Positions 20,804 through 28,469 of a stretch of 64,000 nucleotides of DNA are shown piece by piece. A program made the position numbers and the translations under genes. This DNA comes from Agreia sp. PsM10 (GTDB taxonomy: Bacteria; Actinomycetota; Actinomycetes; Actinomycetales; Microbacteriaceae): assembly GCF_030433855.1 (NCBI RefSeq), contig NZ_JARUXC010000003.1, positions 1-64,000 of the forward strand, in the 5' to 3' direction. The first letter of the stretch is position 1. Each line of letters begins with the position of its first letter. The notes below the pieces were generated by a model. That model searched no databases and was not told the DNA's origin. It saw only the letters and a program-made list of their open reading frames with translations.

Positions 20804-21316
20804 TTAGCCTTGTGTCGGACGAGGCCGGTTGGGGCCGTTATTGACCGCCGTTTCATCACGGGCGTCCGCTAGGAGGGCGGATTCGGCTCGTTCGAGTAGC
20901 GACCGAAGCTGTCTAAATTCGACGTCACTGAATGCGCCCTTGAGGCGTTCTTCTACCCCAAGCACGAGGAGGTCCGCCTTAATCAAAAGCGAGTCGCCAT
21001 CGTCCGTCAAATCTGTCACCAGCACTTTGGAGTGCAGTGTCGAGACTGCTCGGCGAACCAAACCTTTCTCTTCCAGGTTGCCCAGGATGGTCGCCATGGT
21101 TTGGGGCGTCACAAGAGCAGCCCGCGCCAGTTGTGCCGCGGACTGGCCCGGCACGTGGTGCAAGGTCATAAGCGTCACGTACTGCGGCACCGTTAGTCCG
21201 AACTCTCTTAGAACGCGGGCCTTCTCGGCCATTACCACCTGTTCGGCACGCTTGACTGCGTGGCCAAGTCGTCCGGCCATTTCAGCCATCAGTGTTTCTT
21301 GTCCGCGAGTAGTCAT
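20804..21316 (-). CDS. MarR family transcriptional regulator
   Basis: 170 aa. A winged-helix MarR protein: LTVPQYVTLMTLHHVPGQSAAQLARA, recognition helix region LVTPQTMATILGNLEEKGLVRR, wing STLHSKVLVTDLTDDG, and a helical dimerisation C-terminus. It is the last member of a minus-strand run AKR–MFS–PPOX–MarR, 141 bp after the PPOX gene, and is the likely repressor of that set. The ligand is unknown. The palindrome at 24468–24487 is a candidate target. Confidence 0.9.
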   Translation of the reverse strand: MTTRGQETLMAEMAGRLGHAVKRAEQVVMAEKARVLREFGLTVPQYVTLMTLHHVPGQSAAQLARAALVTPQTMATILGNLEEKGLVRRAVSTLHSKVLVTDLTDDGDSLLIKADLLVLGVEERLKGAFSDVEFRQLRSLLERAESALLADARDETAVNNGPNRPRPTQG

Positions 21317-21457
21317 TCAGCGTCCCGCTTTCCCAGCATCCTGTCAGATGCTCGTGCCCGGTCTCCGATGGTCAGGATACCAAATAGGCACTCGTTCCCC
21401 GCTATCCGTCCACGACAGAACAGCCTCACGACCATGACTCTGGGGACCCTGGCCTGC

Positions 21458-21847
21458 TTACTGGGATGTTGTTCTGTCCGGGCGGACAACGTAGACCACT
21501 CGGTCGAGTACGTCGCTTGGAGGTCCATCCATCGGGAGCCCGTAGCGTGCGGCGATCTCGGCGAAGAAGATCCCCGAATCGTCCGGGACTATATTGACAA
21601 CTGTTCCTCGCACTTCCAGATATCTGTAGGGGCTCTCAGGATCATTGACCGAGACGGTGACCTTTGGATTGCGCATAATGTTGGTGTACTTATATCGGGT
21701 CGTGGTTCCTGTGAAGCGCAGTAGCGTGCCGTCCCAGGTGAACCACATAGGATTCACTTGAGGCCAGCCGTCAGCGCGTTCCGTTGCGAGGTGCCCAAAG
21801 AGTGGACGAGTCAGTAGGTCCAGATGGCTGTCCGGTATGACGCTCAC
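21458..21847 (-). CDS. PPOX-class (F420/FMN-type split-barrel) oxidoreductase
   Basis: 129 aa from GTG 21847, which overlaps the MFS stop as GTGA. The split-barrel signature is clear: FGHLATERADGWPQVNPMWF, LRFTGTTTRYKYTNIMRNP, YRYLEVRGTVVNI and DRVVYVV. Members of the pyridoxamine-phosphate-oxidase-like class reduce diverse substrates using F420 or FMN; the cofactor here is not certain. Coupling to an exporter gene suggests it modifies the same compound that is exported. It is clearly homologous to the protein encoded at 55690–56082, which is also coupled to an exporter. Confidence 0.88.
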   Translation of the reverse strand: MSVIPDSHLDLLTRPLFGHLATERADGWPQVNPMWFTWDGTLLRFTGTTTRYKYTNIMRNPKVTVSVNDPESPYRYLEVRGTVVNIVPDDSGIFFAEIAARYGLPMDGPPSDVLDRVVYVVRPDRTTSQ

Positions 21848-23406
21848 AGTGCTTGCCGTTCGTTCGAAAGCGTTGCTCCTTGAGTTTGCGTCTGCGAACG
21901 CATCATGATCACGGTGGTCATTGCACAAACGGTCGTGATCATGACGATCGCCCACAGGATGCTGTGAAGTGATCCGGTGAGGGAGTCGATGAGGAACCCG
22001 GCAAACGCGTCTTGTTGGCCGTCGTGGACGAGCGAAACGGCGCCGGAGACGTTCCCGCTCGCGACCTGATTGGCGATGCCAGTTGGGTCAAGCGCGTCGG
22101 GGGATGCGGCTGCGAAGTCAGCAATTCTTGGCTGAATACCGTTTTGCGTAAGAGCGAGAAGCACGGTGCCGAACACGGCAATCGCGATGGTTTCTCCAGC
22201 CAGTCGTGTGGTGTTGAACATGCCGGCAGCCATTCCCGCGCGCTGTGGTTCTACTGAGCTGACTGCGGCTCCGTCGAGAATACCTGCTGATAGGCCCATA
22301 CCTGCCCCGATGAGTACGAGCGCAGGAGCGATCGCACCGATGGGAGTTGACGGGCCGATGATGGTTAGTAGCGCGGCGCCGAGGGCGACGAGGAGAAGCG
22401 AGATTGCCAGTAGCCAACGTACGCTTGCGCCTTTGGCCAGGAGCCTGCCGGAGAGGAAGGGCGCGACGATCACCGGGCCAGTCATGATCGCCATCACGAT
22501 GCCGACGGTTCCTGCGGCCATTCCGTATCCGGCGGTGAAGTATGCAGGAAGGTACACAAGGAGTGTCACGAAACCGAAAGCCAGAGTCACAGGAATCAGA
22601 CACAACATGAAGAACCGGGGCTGACGAAACAGTGCAAAGTCAAACATAGGGCGGCGGGCACGCGATTCGACGAAGACAAACAGGCATCCCAGGAAGAGGG
22701 CTGTGACAGCCAGGGTGATCACCGTCGGGCTTGTCCATCCCAGCTGGGGGCCAAGCATGATGGCGAGGACGAAAGCGAACAATGCCGGGGTGAAGGTGGC
22801 GGTGCCGGCCCAGTCGACTCGTGCATCAGGCTTCCTCGAGGCGAGGTCGGTCACGCCAATGGTCACGACCAGAGTCGCAACCGCGACTATAACGTGCGCA
22901 AGGAAAACCGCACGCCACCCGAAACCGCCAACAAGAACGCCTGAGAGGGAAGGTCCAAGCGCAAGCCCCACCCCGGCCGATGAGCCAAACATCGCGAAGG
23001 CTTTCGCGAGTTCCGGACCGCTGTAGGTGTTTGCAAGGAGCGCGCTTCCTCCGGTCATCATCGCCGCTGCACCGATTCCCGAGACCCCCCGGGCAATATC
23101 TAGAGTGGCAATGTCCTGCGCAAGGACGCTGGCAAGTGAGCAGAGCGCGAACAGGAGCGTGCCGGCTATGAAGATTTTCTTTCGGCCGATGATGTCTGCG
23201 AGGGACCCGCACGCCAGCATGAAACAGGCGAAGGTGAGGTTGTAGGAGTTAACGACCCACTGCAGAGCGACCATGCTGGGTTCGAACTCGGTGTTGATGT
23301 GCGGTACCGCGACGGATGTTCCTGTCAATGAGGCAGGCAGGATGAGTACTGCGAGACAGGCGGCGACCAGCGTAAATCTGGCGCGTGAGGATGTTGTGGA
23401 GTTCAC
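21844..23406 (-). CDS. MFS exporter, DHA2 (14-TM) family
   Basis: 520 aa with 14 hydrophobic segments. Motif A GSLADIIGRKKIF lies in loop 2–3 and the antiporter-type motif C region GLALGPSLSGVLVGGFGWRAVFL in TM5. Typical DHA2 proton-driven multidrug exporters are this length. It follows the aldo/keto reductase by 57 bp and is coupled to the PPOX gene by a GTGA overlap. The substrate cannot be told. Confidence 0.92.
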   Translation of the reverse strand: MNSTTSSRARFTLVAACLAVLILPASLTGTSVAVPHINTEFEPSMVALQWVVNSYNLTFACFMLACGSLADIIGRKKIFIAGTLLFALCSLASVLAQDIATLDIARGVSGIGAAAMMTGGSALLANTYSGPELAKAFAMFGSSAGVGLALGPSLSGVLVGGFGWRAVFLAHVIVAVATLVVTIGVTDLASRKPDARVDWAGTATFTPALFAFVLAIMLGPQLGWTSPTVITLAVTALFLGCLFVFVESRARRPMFDFALFRQPRFFMLCLIPVTLAFGFVTLLVYLPAYFTAGYGMAAGTVGIVMAIMTGPVIVAPFLSGRLLAKGASVRWLLAISLLLVALGAALLTIIGPSTPIGAIAPALVLIGAGMGLSAGILDGAAVSSVEPQRAGMAAGMFNTTRLAGETIAIAVFGTVLLALTQNGIQPRIADFAAASPDALDPTGIANQVASGNVSGAVSLVHDGQQDAFAGFLIDSLTGSLHSILWAIVMITTVCAMTTVIMMRSQTQTQGATLSNERQAL

Positions 23407-23463
23407 GGAGAGCTTTCGTATCGTTGGTCGAAGTTCGGATGCGGGGATTGAGACTCTTCCAGT

Positions 23464-24441
23464 TCAGTAGCGCGAACCCATTGCTGCGGGTAGCTCGTTC
23501 AGCTCGCGGAGATCCTGATCGTCGAGGTGTACTGACGCAGCCTCGATGTTCTCCACGAGGTGCTTGCTCGATTTTGTGCCAGGGATGGGAATCACATTTC
23601 CGGACTGGGCAAGTGTCCAGGCGAGAGCGATTTGAGCCGGGGTCACATTGCGGCGTAGAGCAACGGAACGTACGACGCTGATGATCGTTTCGTTCGCCCT
23701 CCGTGCCTCGTCGGAGAATCTCGGATTTGATGCGCGAAAATCAGACGATTCGAATGATGTTGCCACTCCGATGGATCCGGAGAGGAATCCTCGCCCCAGC
23801 GGTGCGAATGGGACAAACATCGCCCCGTTGGCTGACGTCCAGTCCAGAACGCTGGTGTCCTCATCTGGTGCGGGAACGAGCGCGTCTCTGGTCCAGAGCG
23901 ACATCTCGGACTGAATGGCCGCAACCGGGTGGATTGCGTGTACAAGGGCCGCATCACTCACGGAGACTTCCGACAGGCCAAGGTGCCGCACCCGCCCGCT
24001 GGTAACAAACTCTGCCAACTGCGCCCATGTCTCTTCAAGTGGAACGTTCTCATCGACGCGATGCAGGTAATAGAGATCGACCCCGTCGACACCCAAACGC
24101 TTCAGACTCGCGTCAAGCGCATCGCGCATGTGCCGAGCGCTCGCATCGCGATGCATTGCGCGCGACTCGAGGTTGTCAACAACGAGACCACCCTTGGTTG
24201 AGATGACGACGTCGTCACGAATCCCACTCAAGGCCCGACCTACGAGGGACTCATTGTGCCCGTCGCCGTAAATATCGGCCGTGTCAATCAGGGTTACACC
24301 TCGCTCAACAGCCTCGCGAATCACCCGAATCGAAACATCGTCATCACGGGCAGACTCCCGATACCCCCAACTCATCCCCATGCACCCGAGACCAATAGCT
24401 CCCACGACCTGACCGGTACTGCCAACCTCGCGAACATTCAT
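23464..24441 (-). CDS. aldo/keto reductase
   Basis: 325 aa from ATG 24441. A TIM-barrel NADPH-dependent oxidoreductase of the YhdN/AKR13-like group: GLGCMGMSWGY, the catalytic tetrad region DTADIYGDGHNESLVG (Asp, Tyr), VVISTKGG (Lys), YYLHRVD (His), and the cofactor-binding TPAQIALAWTLAQSGNVIPI...GTKSSKHLVENI. First gene of the MFS–PPOX–MarR run. It probably reduces a reactive carbonyl; the substrate is unknown. Confidence 0.92.
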   Translation of the reverse strand: MNVREVGSTGQVVGAIGLGCMGMSWGYRESARDDDVSIRVIREAVERGVTLIDTADIYGDGHNESLVGRALSGIRDDVVISTKGGLVVDNLESRAMHRDASARHMRDALDASLKRLGVDGVDLYYLHRVDENVPLEETWAQLAEFVTSGRVRHLGLSEVSVSDAALVHAIHPVAAIQSEMSLWTRDALVPAPDEDTSVLDWTSANGAMFVPFAPLGRGFLSGSIGVATSFESSDFRASNPRFSDEARRANETIISVVRSVALRRNVTPAQIALAWTLAQSGNVIPIPGTKSSKHLVENIEAASVHLDDQDLRELNELPAAMGSRY

Positions 24442-24467
24442 GCTCTGACCTTCTCTCTTGCCATTTC

Positions 24468-24487
24468 TATAACAGTACACTGTCATA
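24468..24487. promoter_or_regulatory. palindromic operator upstream of the AKR–MFS–PPOX run
   Basis: TATAACAGTACACTGTCATA is a near-perfect 20-bp palindrome (ACAGT-AC-ACTGT core with TAT/ATA outside). It lies 27 bp before the AKR start, where a MarR or TetR repressor would block the promoter. The local MarR protein is the natural candidate. Confidence 0.6.
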
Positions 24488-24558
24488 AATGAGACTACTG
24501 ATACTTCTTTTGCGCCAACAAAGATCACCACCGGCCGGACTCGCCGGCTTGGGCGTGC

Positions 24559-24805
24559 TTGCCGCTGTTCGTTGGAGTCAGCCGAGATGACGCAGACCTC
24601 GGCCTGAGCGAGGATCACGGCGATGGGGCACCGGGCGGTGTCATGTTGATTCCCACACGAGCCCTCATGCCCTATCGGGACGCGCTGATGGCGACCCCGC
24701 AGGGTCACAACGTCTCGGTTTCGGCCGTGACGCCCAGACGGAGCGACCATGACCATCATCGATCCGTTCGGTAGCCAACTCAGATTTTGTGAGCCCAACG
24801 GATAG
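24559..24805 (+). pseudogene. glyoxalase/bleomycin-resistance (VOC) gene remnant, frameshifted
   Basis: One frame reads PLFVGVSRDDADLGLSEDHG then GDGAPGGVMLIPTRAL, matching the middle of the 'glyoxalase superfamily' bleomycin-resistance type. The family's closing motif DPFGSQLRFCEPNG appears in another frame from 24749 to the stop at 24805. The 5' part is missing and at least one frameshift separates the pieces, so the gene is dead. Confidence 0.75.
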
Positions 24806-25062
24806 GACCAACGCAAGAGAAGGTCATCGGTTCAACTGGCCACCTGACTAGCGCTTTCCATCGACAACATCATCGCAACGGTGGTCGGTAGCGCAACAAC
24901 CCATCGAGACAGGATGCGAACGTTCCATGTCGACCCGTAGCGAGGCTCGCTTCTGAGCCGGCCCAAGGCGCTTCTGCACAAGTATGTTGTGCCCAACTTC
25001 GAGTTGACGAGGGTGGCAGCCCGTTCGAGCCCGGTCGGGTTCGTAATCTCACTCGCGAAGCT

Positions 25063-25656
25063 GTGTCGGTGCCCGGCGCTAGGGTAACGTCCGTGACGGA
25101 TTTCGACGGGAACGCCCTTCTGAGTTCCGTGGTTGGTGCGTTGGTCGGCGGTGGCATCTCGTCACTGGCTATTTGGTTTCTGTTCAGAGCTGAGGAAGCA
25201 AGCCGTCGCCGTGAGGAGGCGTCCCGTGACAAGCAAAGGCATGACGACCGTTTCGAACCCGCCCTGGCGGAGCTGATGAGAGCGATGGGCGCGCATGCCG
25301 GCGCGGTTCGGGCTTGGCGTGACTCACGTCCGCGGTATCACTTCACGACCCCTTTGAATGACCCGACGCCGCGTGCTGTTCCTCCGTCGAACAATGGCAT
25401 CGTGACTGCGCTGGCCATCGCTGCGATATTGGCCGACTCGGACGAGTTCACAGTGCTGGACCCGTTGGGTGGCCTTGTGGCGTTCATAGACGGCCAGGAC
25501 CCGACCGATGAGGCAACCACACTTGAGGCGAGTGTTTCGCTGCTAATGATGTGGCGGCGCGGCATTGTCACATCCGAGAATGCGTTCAGGGACTTCACCG
25601 TCATGGCCACGGATGCTCTTGAGCGACTGCGCGAGCGTGACAAGGCTGGCGACTGA
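25063..25656 (+). CDS. membrane-anchored protein of unknown function
   Basis: 197 aa from GTG 25063; GTG 25093 would give 187 aa and is equally acceptable. A single transmembrane segment near the N-terminus (LLSSVVGALVGGGISSLAIW) leads into a basic, charged helix EEASRRREEASRDKQRHDDRF and a globular domain of about 130 residues (HFTTPLNDPTPRAVPPSN, ALAIAAILADSDEFTVLDP). No family is recognised. It is convergent with the toxin-like gene, 68 bp apart. Confidence 0.7.
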   Translation: MSVPGARVTSVTDFDGNALLSSVVGALVGGGISSLAIWFLFRAEEASRRREEASRDKQRHDDRFEPALAELMRAMGAHAGAVRAWRDSRPRYHFTTPLNDPTPRAVPPSNNGIVTALAIAAILADSDEFTVLDPLGGLVAFIDGQDPTDEATTLEASVSLLMMWRRGIVTSENAFRDFTVMATDALERLRERDKAGD

Positions 25657-25724
25657 CGCTTCTGGTCGCTCAGTAGAAGAGCCACAGCGACTCCAAATTA
25701 GCGGATGCTTCCGAGAATCGAGGT

Positions 25725-26696
25725 TCAGTCGCGGTCGACCGCCGTGAAGTCTTCGAACCAGGCACGAATGACGCTGGCAACTTCCACTTGGTCGTCTGTG
25801 TCGTAGCCCCATTGCTGAGCGACTTCCTGGGCCATGAAGTTTCCGTCGAGGCGCCTGCTGAGCTCGAGCAGGCGTCGCTTGCCTTCCGTGACCGCGTCGC
25901 CGATGTCTGAGCGTGCAATGCCTTCTTCAAAGATGGTTCTCACTTCGGCACCGTCGCTGACGACGATGAGCCGGTACATGTCGGCGATGTCTTTCGGCTT
26001 GTACCGAGCGGGGTTTCTTTCAAGCTCCTTCGGGTCGAGCCGGTCGATGACTTTGTACGCCTTCGCGCACAGCAGCGCGGCAGGGCCGGCCACCCAGGCG
26101 GTCACTGATTGACCGCTGTCTTCGAAGCTCTCGAGCTCCATCTCTCGCTTGTCGACGAGGGATAACTCGGTGCCTTGGGTCTTGGACACGGAGCGTTTGC
26201 CGTGGCTGCCGACGTCAGCGCTTCGCCCCTTTAGCCGGCCGCCGGCGACGGATGCTGCGGCGATGAGGTCAATCGTGAGCCGTTCTCGGAACGGAAGCTC
26301 CTGTTCTGTCTTCAGGCCCCACACGCCGGGTCTGCTCATGTCTGCCGGTTCGAGTCCAGCGGCGTCCATGACCTGGTCGAGGAGCGGAACGTGCAGGAGC
26401 AGCTGAGGGATGACTCCGAGGTCGGCGTCGTGGGTTGGGTCCATCGGCGGCAGGTCGGTATCGTGCTTGGTCACCTCCCAGACAGCGTGTGCACCGAGCA
26501 CCACGAGCGCATCCCGCTGCGCTTCGAGGCGTTCGATAACGTCGACGAGCACGCGCCGCGAGCTGACGAGCTCCGGGGTCAGGCTCATGTACGGGTTGCT
26601 CTCCGTCAAAGTCACCTCCGGGTCACCCTCCATGGGTACGGCCTGTGGGGTTCGTTTGTGCTGGTTCGAACCGACTGTCCAACGTCCGTGGGTCAT
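25725..26696 (-). CDS. AbiEii-like nucleotidyltransferase (putative type IV toxin)
   Basis: 323 aa. A DUF1814-like minimal nucleotidyltransferase: ALVVLGAHAVWEV (motif I, Ala in place of the second Gly), THDADLGV (motif II metal-binding Asp pair), LTIDLI (third Asp), and the C-terminal LLCAKAYKVIDR plus KPKDIADMYRLI with the Lys and Asp found in AbiEii toxins. Such toxins act by NTP transfer to tRNA or other targets and stop growth or phage. ATG 26696 overlaps the antitoxin stop as ATGA. Toxicity is inferred from the family, not shown. Confidence 0.8.
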   Translation of the reverse strand: MTHGRWTVGSNQHKRTPQAVPMEGDPEVTLTESNPYMSLTPELVSSRRVLVDVIERLEAQRDALVVLGAHAVWEVTKHDTDLPPMDPTHDADLGVIPQLLLHVPLLDQVMDAAGLEPADMSRPGVWGLKTEQELPFRERLTIDLIAAASVAGGRLKGRSADVGSHGKRSVSKTQGTELSLVDKREMELESFEDSGQSVTAWVAGPAALLCAKAYKVIDRLDPKELERNPARYKPKDIADMYRLIVVSDGAEVRTIFEEGIARSDIGDAVTEGKRRLLELSRRLDGNFMAQEVAQQWGYDTDDQVEVASVIRAWFEDFTAVDRD

Positions 26697-27463
26697 GCGT
26701 TCGCCAGTCTCTGCTGCCAGCGTGCTGCCGCGGATTCCGCCTGGTCCGCCATTCGACCCGGGCCAGAGTACGAGTCGATGAGCGCCTGCGCGGGGCTCAC
26801 CCAGGTCACGCCGTCTTCTGTGACAGTCCCGGTTTCGGCCAAGGTGTTGAAAGGGAGGAGGGTCAGGAGGGCGCCGCGCTTAGCAGGGGTAAGCCCGAGT
26901 TCTTGGACTACTCCTTCCGGGTCATCGACGTACATGACGGGCCAAGCGGAACCGTCTTGCAACCGTGTCTTGCTCGTCGCGGTGATACCCGTGACGGCGT
27001 ACCTCCGGTTCAGCTGTGACAGTCTGGCTGCGGTTTCCTGCCAAGGCTTGTCGTACTTCACCGCTATTCGGCGTCCGGGCCTGCTCATCAGAGGCGCAGC
27101 GATGCCTGCTTGCGCGACGAGCTTGTCGACGTTCTGGACACGGTAGTTTCCGTCGATGAGTCGGGCACGGTTCCACCGGGTGAGCCAGGCTTGCGTCCCA
27201 GAGTTGGTGTCGTTCGGGTCAAGTTCGCCGAGGGCGACACGAGCGGCGCGGACCGCGTCGAGGTCTCCGCTGGGCTTCAATCCGTCCAGCACCTGGTAGC
27301 CGGCAGCGGTCAGGATGCTGCTCATCACTTTCCATGACGGCTCGCTTGAGCCGTCCTCGATGCGGGTGATGGTCGAGGGTGCGACGCCGGCGAGCTGCGC
27401 GAGTTCGAGGCGCGTGAGTCCGCCGCGCGCGCGGATGTAGCTGAGGGCCTCATTCGCTTTCAT
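26693..27463 (-). CDS. XRE-HTH/AbiEi-like antitoxin and regulator
   Basis: 256 aa from ATG 27463, preceded by AAGGAG. Residues 1–55 are an XRE helix-turn-helix (GLTRLELAQLAGVAPSTITR). The C-terminal half matches AbiEi-type antitoxin regulators: YAVTGITATSKTRL, VMYVDDPEGVVQELGL, LLTLLPFN and VSPAQALIDSYSGPGR. It would repress its own operon and neutralise the coupled AbiEii-like protein. The usual AbiEi N-terminal winged helix is replaced by an XRE domain. Confidence 0.8.
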   Translation of the reverse strand: MKANEALSYIRARGGLTRLELAQLAGVAPSTITRIEDGSSEPSWKVMSSILTAAGYQVLDGLKPSGDLDAVRAARVALGELDPNDTNSGTQAWLTRWNRARLIDGNYRVQNVDKLVAQAGIAAPLMSRPGRRIAVKYDKPWQETAARLSQLNRRYAVTGITATSKTRLQDGSAWPVMYVDDPEGVVQELGLTPAKRGALLTLLPFNTLAETGTVTEDGVTWVSPAQALIDSYSGPGRMADQAESAAARWQQRLANA

Positions 27464-27476
27464 GTCGCTCCTTCGT

Positions 27477-27495
27477 TTGCGTGTACGCAATTTTA
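27477..27495. promoter_or_regulatory. palindromic operator overlapping -10 of the toxin-antitoxin operon
   Basis: TTGCGTGTACGCAA (27477–27490) has 6-bp perfect arms. On the minus strand it directly follows a TAAAAT -10 candidate (27490–27495) and ends 13 bp before the antitoxin ATG. This position suits autorepression by the XRE domain. Confidence 0.6.
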
Positions 27496-27879
27496 CTATG
27501 CGCGGCGGCAGAACGGGCGGTGAAGTTCACCAACCATCAGGGATTACCGGATGGTTGCCTTGTATGCAATCGCTTGGACACGACGCTGCGCATAGTCGTT
27601 CACGTGCGAGGGGCCGTCGCCCGCCTGACCCGCGCATTCTTGACCCGCCCGCCGTTCTTGTTCGCGAACGGCAGCTTCCAATCCTGGGTGGCCCGGAACG
27701 CTATGAGGTAGTGGCGGTCCCGCGCAGGTGGGTCCTCGTATCGTCTCCAGCCGACAATAAGTTCGTCCGCGTCGCCGAGCTGCCAAATGGAATGTCCGCC
27801 GGAATGGCTCGCGCTCTTGGAACTGAACGGTCGGAGTCGTTCGCGGAGACCCGTGGACCCAGCCGCTGTCGGTGCCGCC
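27491..27879. other. stretch with no supported gene
   Basis: A minus-strand frame continues through here from the padR remnant (…DADELIVGWRRYEDPPARD…HYLIAFRATQDWKLPFANKN, to a stop at 27600). It looks partly protein-like but has no start of its own and no recognisable family. It may be the remains of a second decayed gene. Confidence 0.4.
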
Positions 27880-28164
27880 TTCCCGATGTCGACGATAGGG
27901 GTGCTGTCGTGCCACTGCAGTTCGCGCTCGCCGACGACGATTAGAGGGACTCTGACCGCGGCCCCTCGGAGGGAACAACGGACCTGGCCAGCTTCCGCCG
28001 CGAAGAGGCATCGGAGCGTTCCGTACACAGATGCGTCACCCACACTCCCAAAACCGCTATTACAGAGCCGGCGAGCAATGCCGTACCCGCGCCCCATCGT
28101 CATGCTGGCCCAAGGCAAGCGCCGGCACATTCAATACCTCCTTCTGGAACTGTGCCGTATCCAT
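27880..28164 (-). pseudogene. padR family regulator pseudogene with multiple frameshifts
   Basis: From ATG 28164 the frame reads MDTAQFQKEVLNVPALALGQ, then HDDG. The next PadR residues RGYGIARRL...GDASVYGTLRCLFAA appear only after a shift at a GGGG run near 28090. The beta-wing VVPSEGPRSES is in a third frame (27946–27983), and VGERELQWHDST returns near 27930. Together these cover the DNA-binding domain of an actinobacterial PadR, broken by at least three shifts. Confidence 0.75.
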
Positions 28165-28469
28165 CCGATCTCCTATCGTCCAGACAATGCGGTACCGCCA
28201 AGACTGAGTGGCCCACGCGGCCGCATCGACTCGACGTTGTCGAACCGCGGGCCGGCGACGCTGCCAGCAACTGGTGACACTACGCCGTCGAGAAGGCACA
28301 GAACGTTTTTCAAGAACCAGACTCGATGTCCCCGATGGGTGCTGGGCGTCTGAAGCGAATGGGGCATGGTTTGGTAGCAGCGGAAAATATCCCCGCTGCA
28401 ATTACGAATGAGGTTGAACGAAAAGGGCGGCCCACCTGGAATCGTGAGCCGCCCGTCTATTCAGTTGTT
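28165..28469. other. stretch with no supported gene, holding a terminator
   Basis: No convincing frame on either strand. The only recognised structure is the minus-strand terminator at 28421–28454. Confidence 0.5.
28421..28454 (-). terminator. terminator of the surface-protein gene
   Basis: Perfect 7-bp arms GGGCGGC (28425–28431) and GCCGCCC (28448–28454). On the minus strand the stem is followed by TTTTCG. It lies 16 bp past the stop of the surface protein. Confidence 0.75.
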
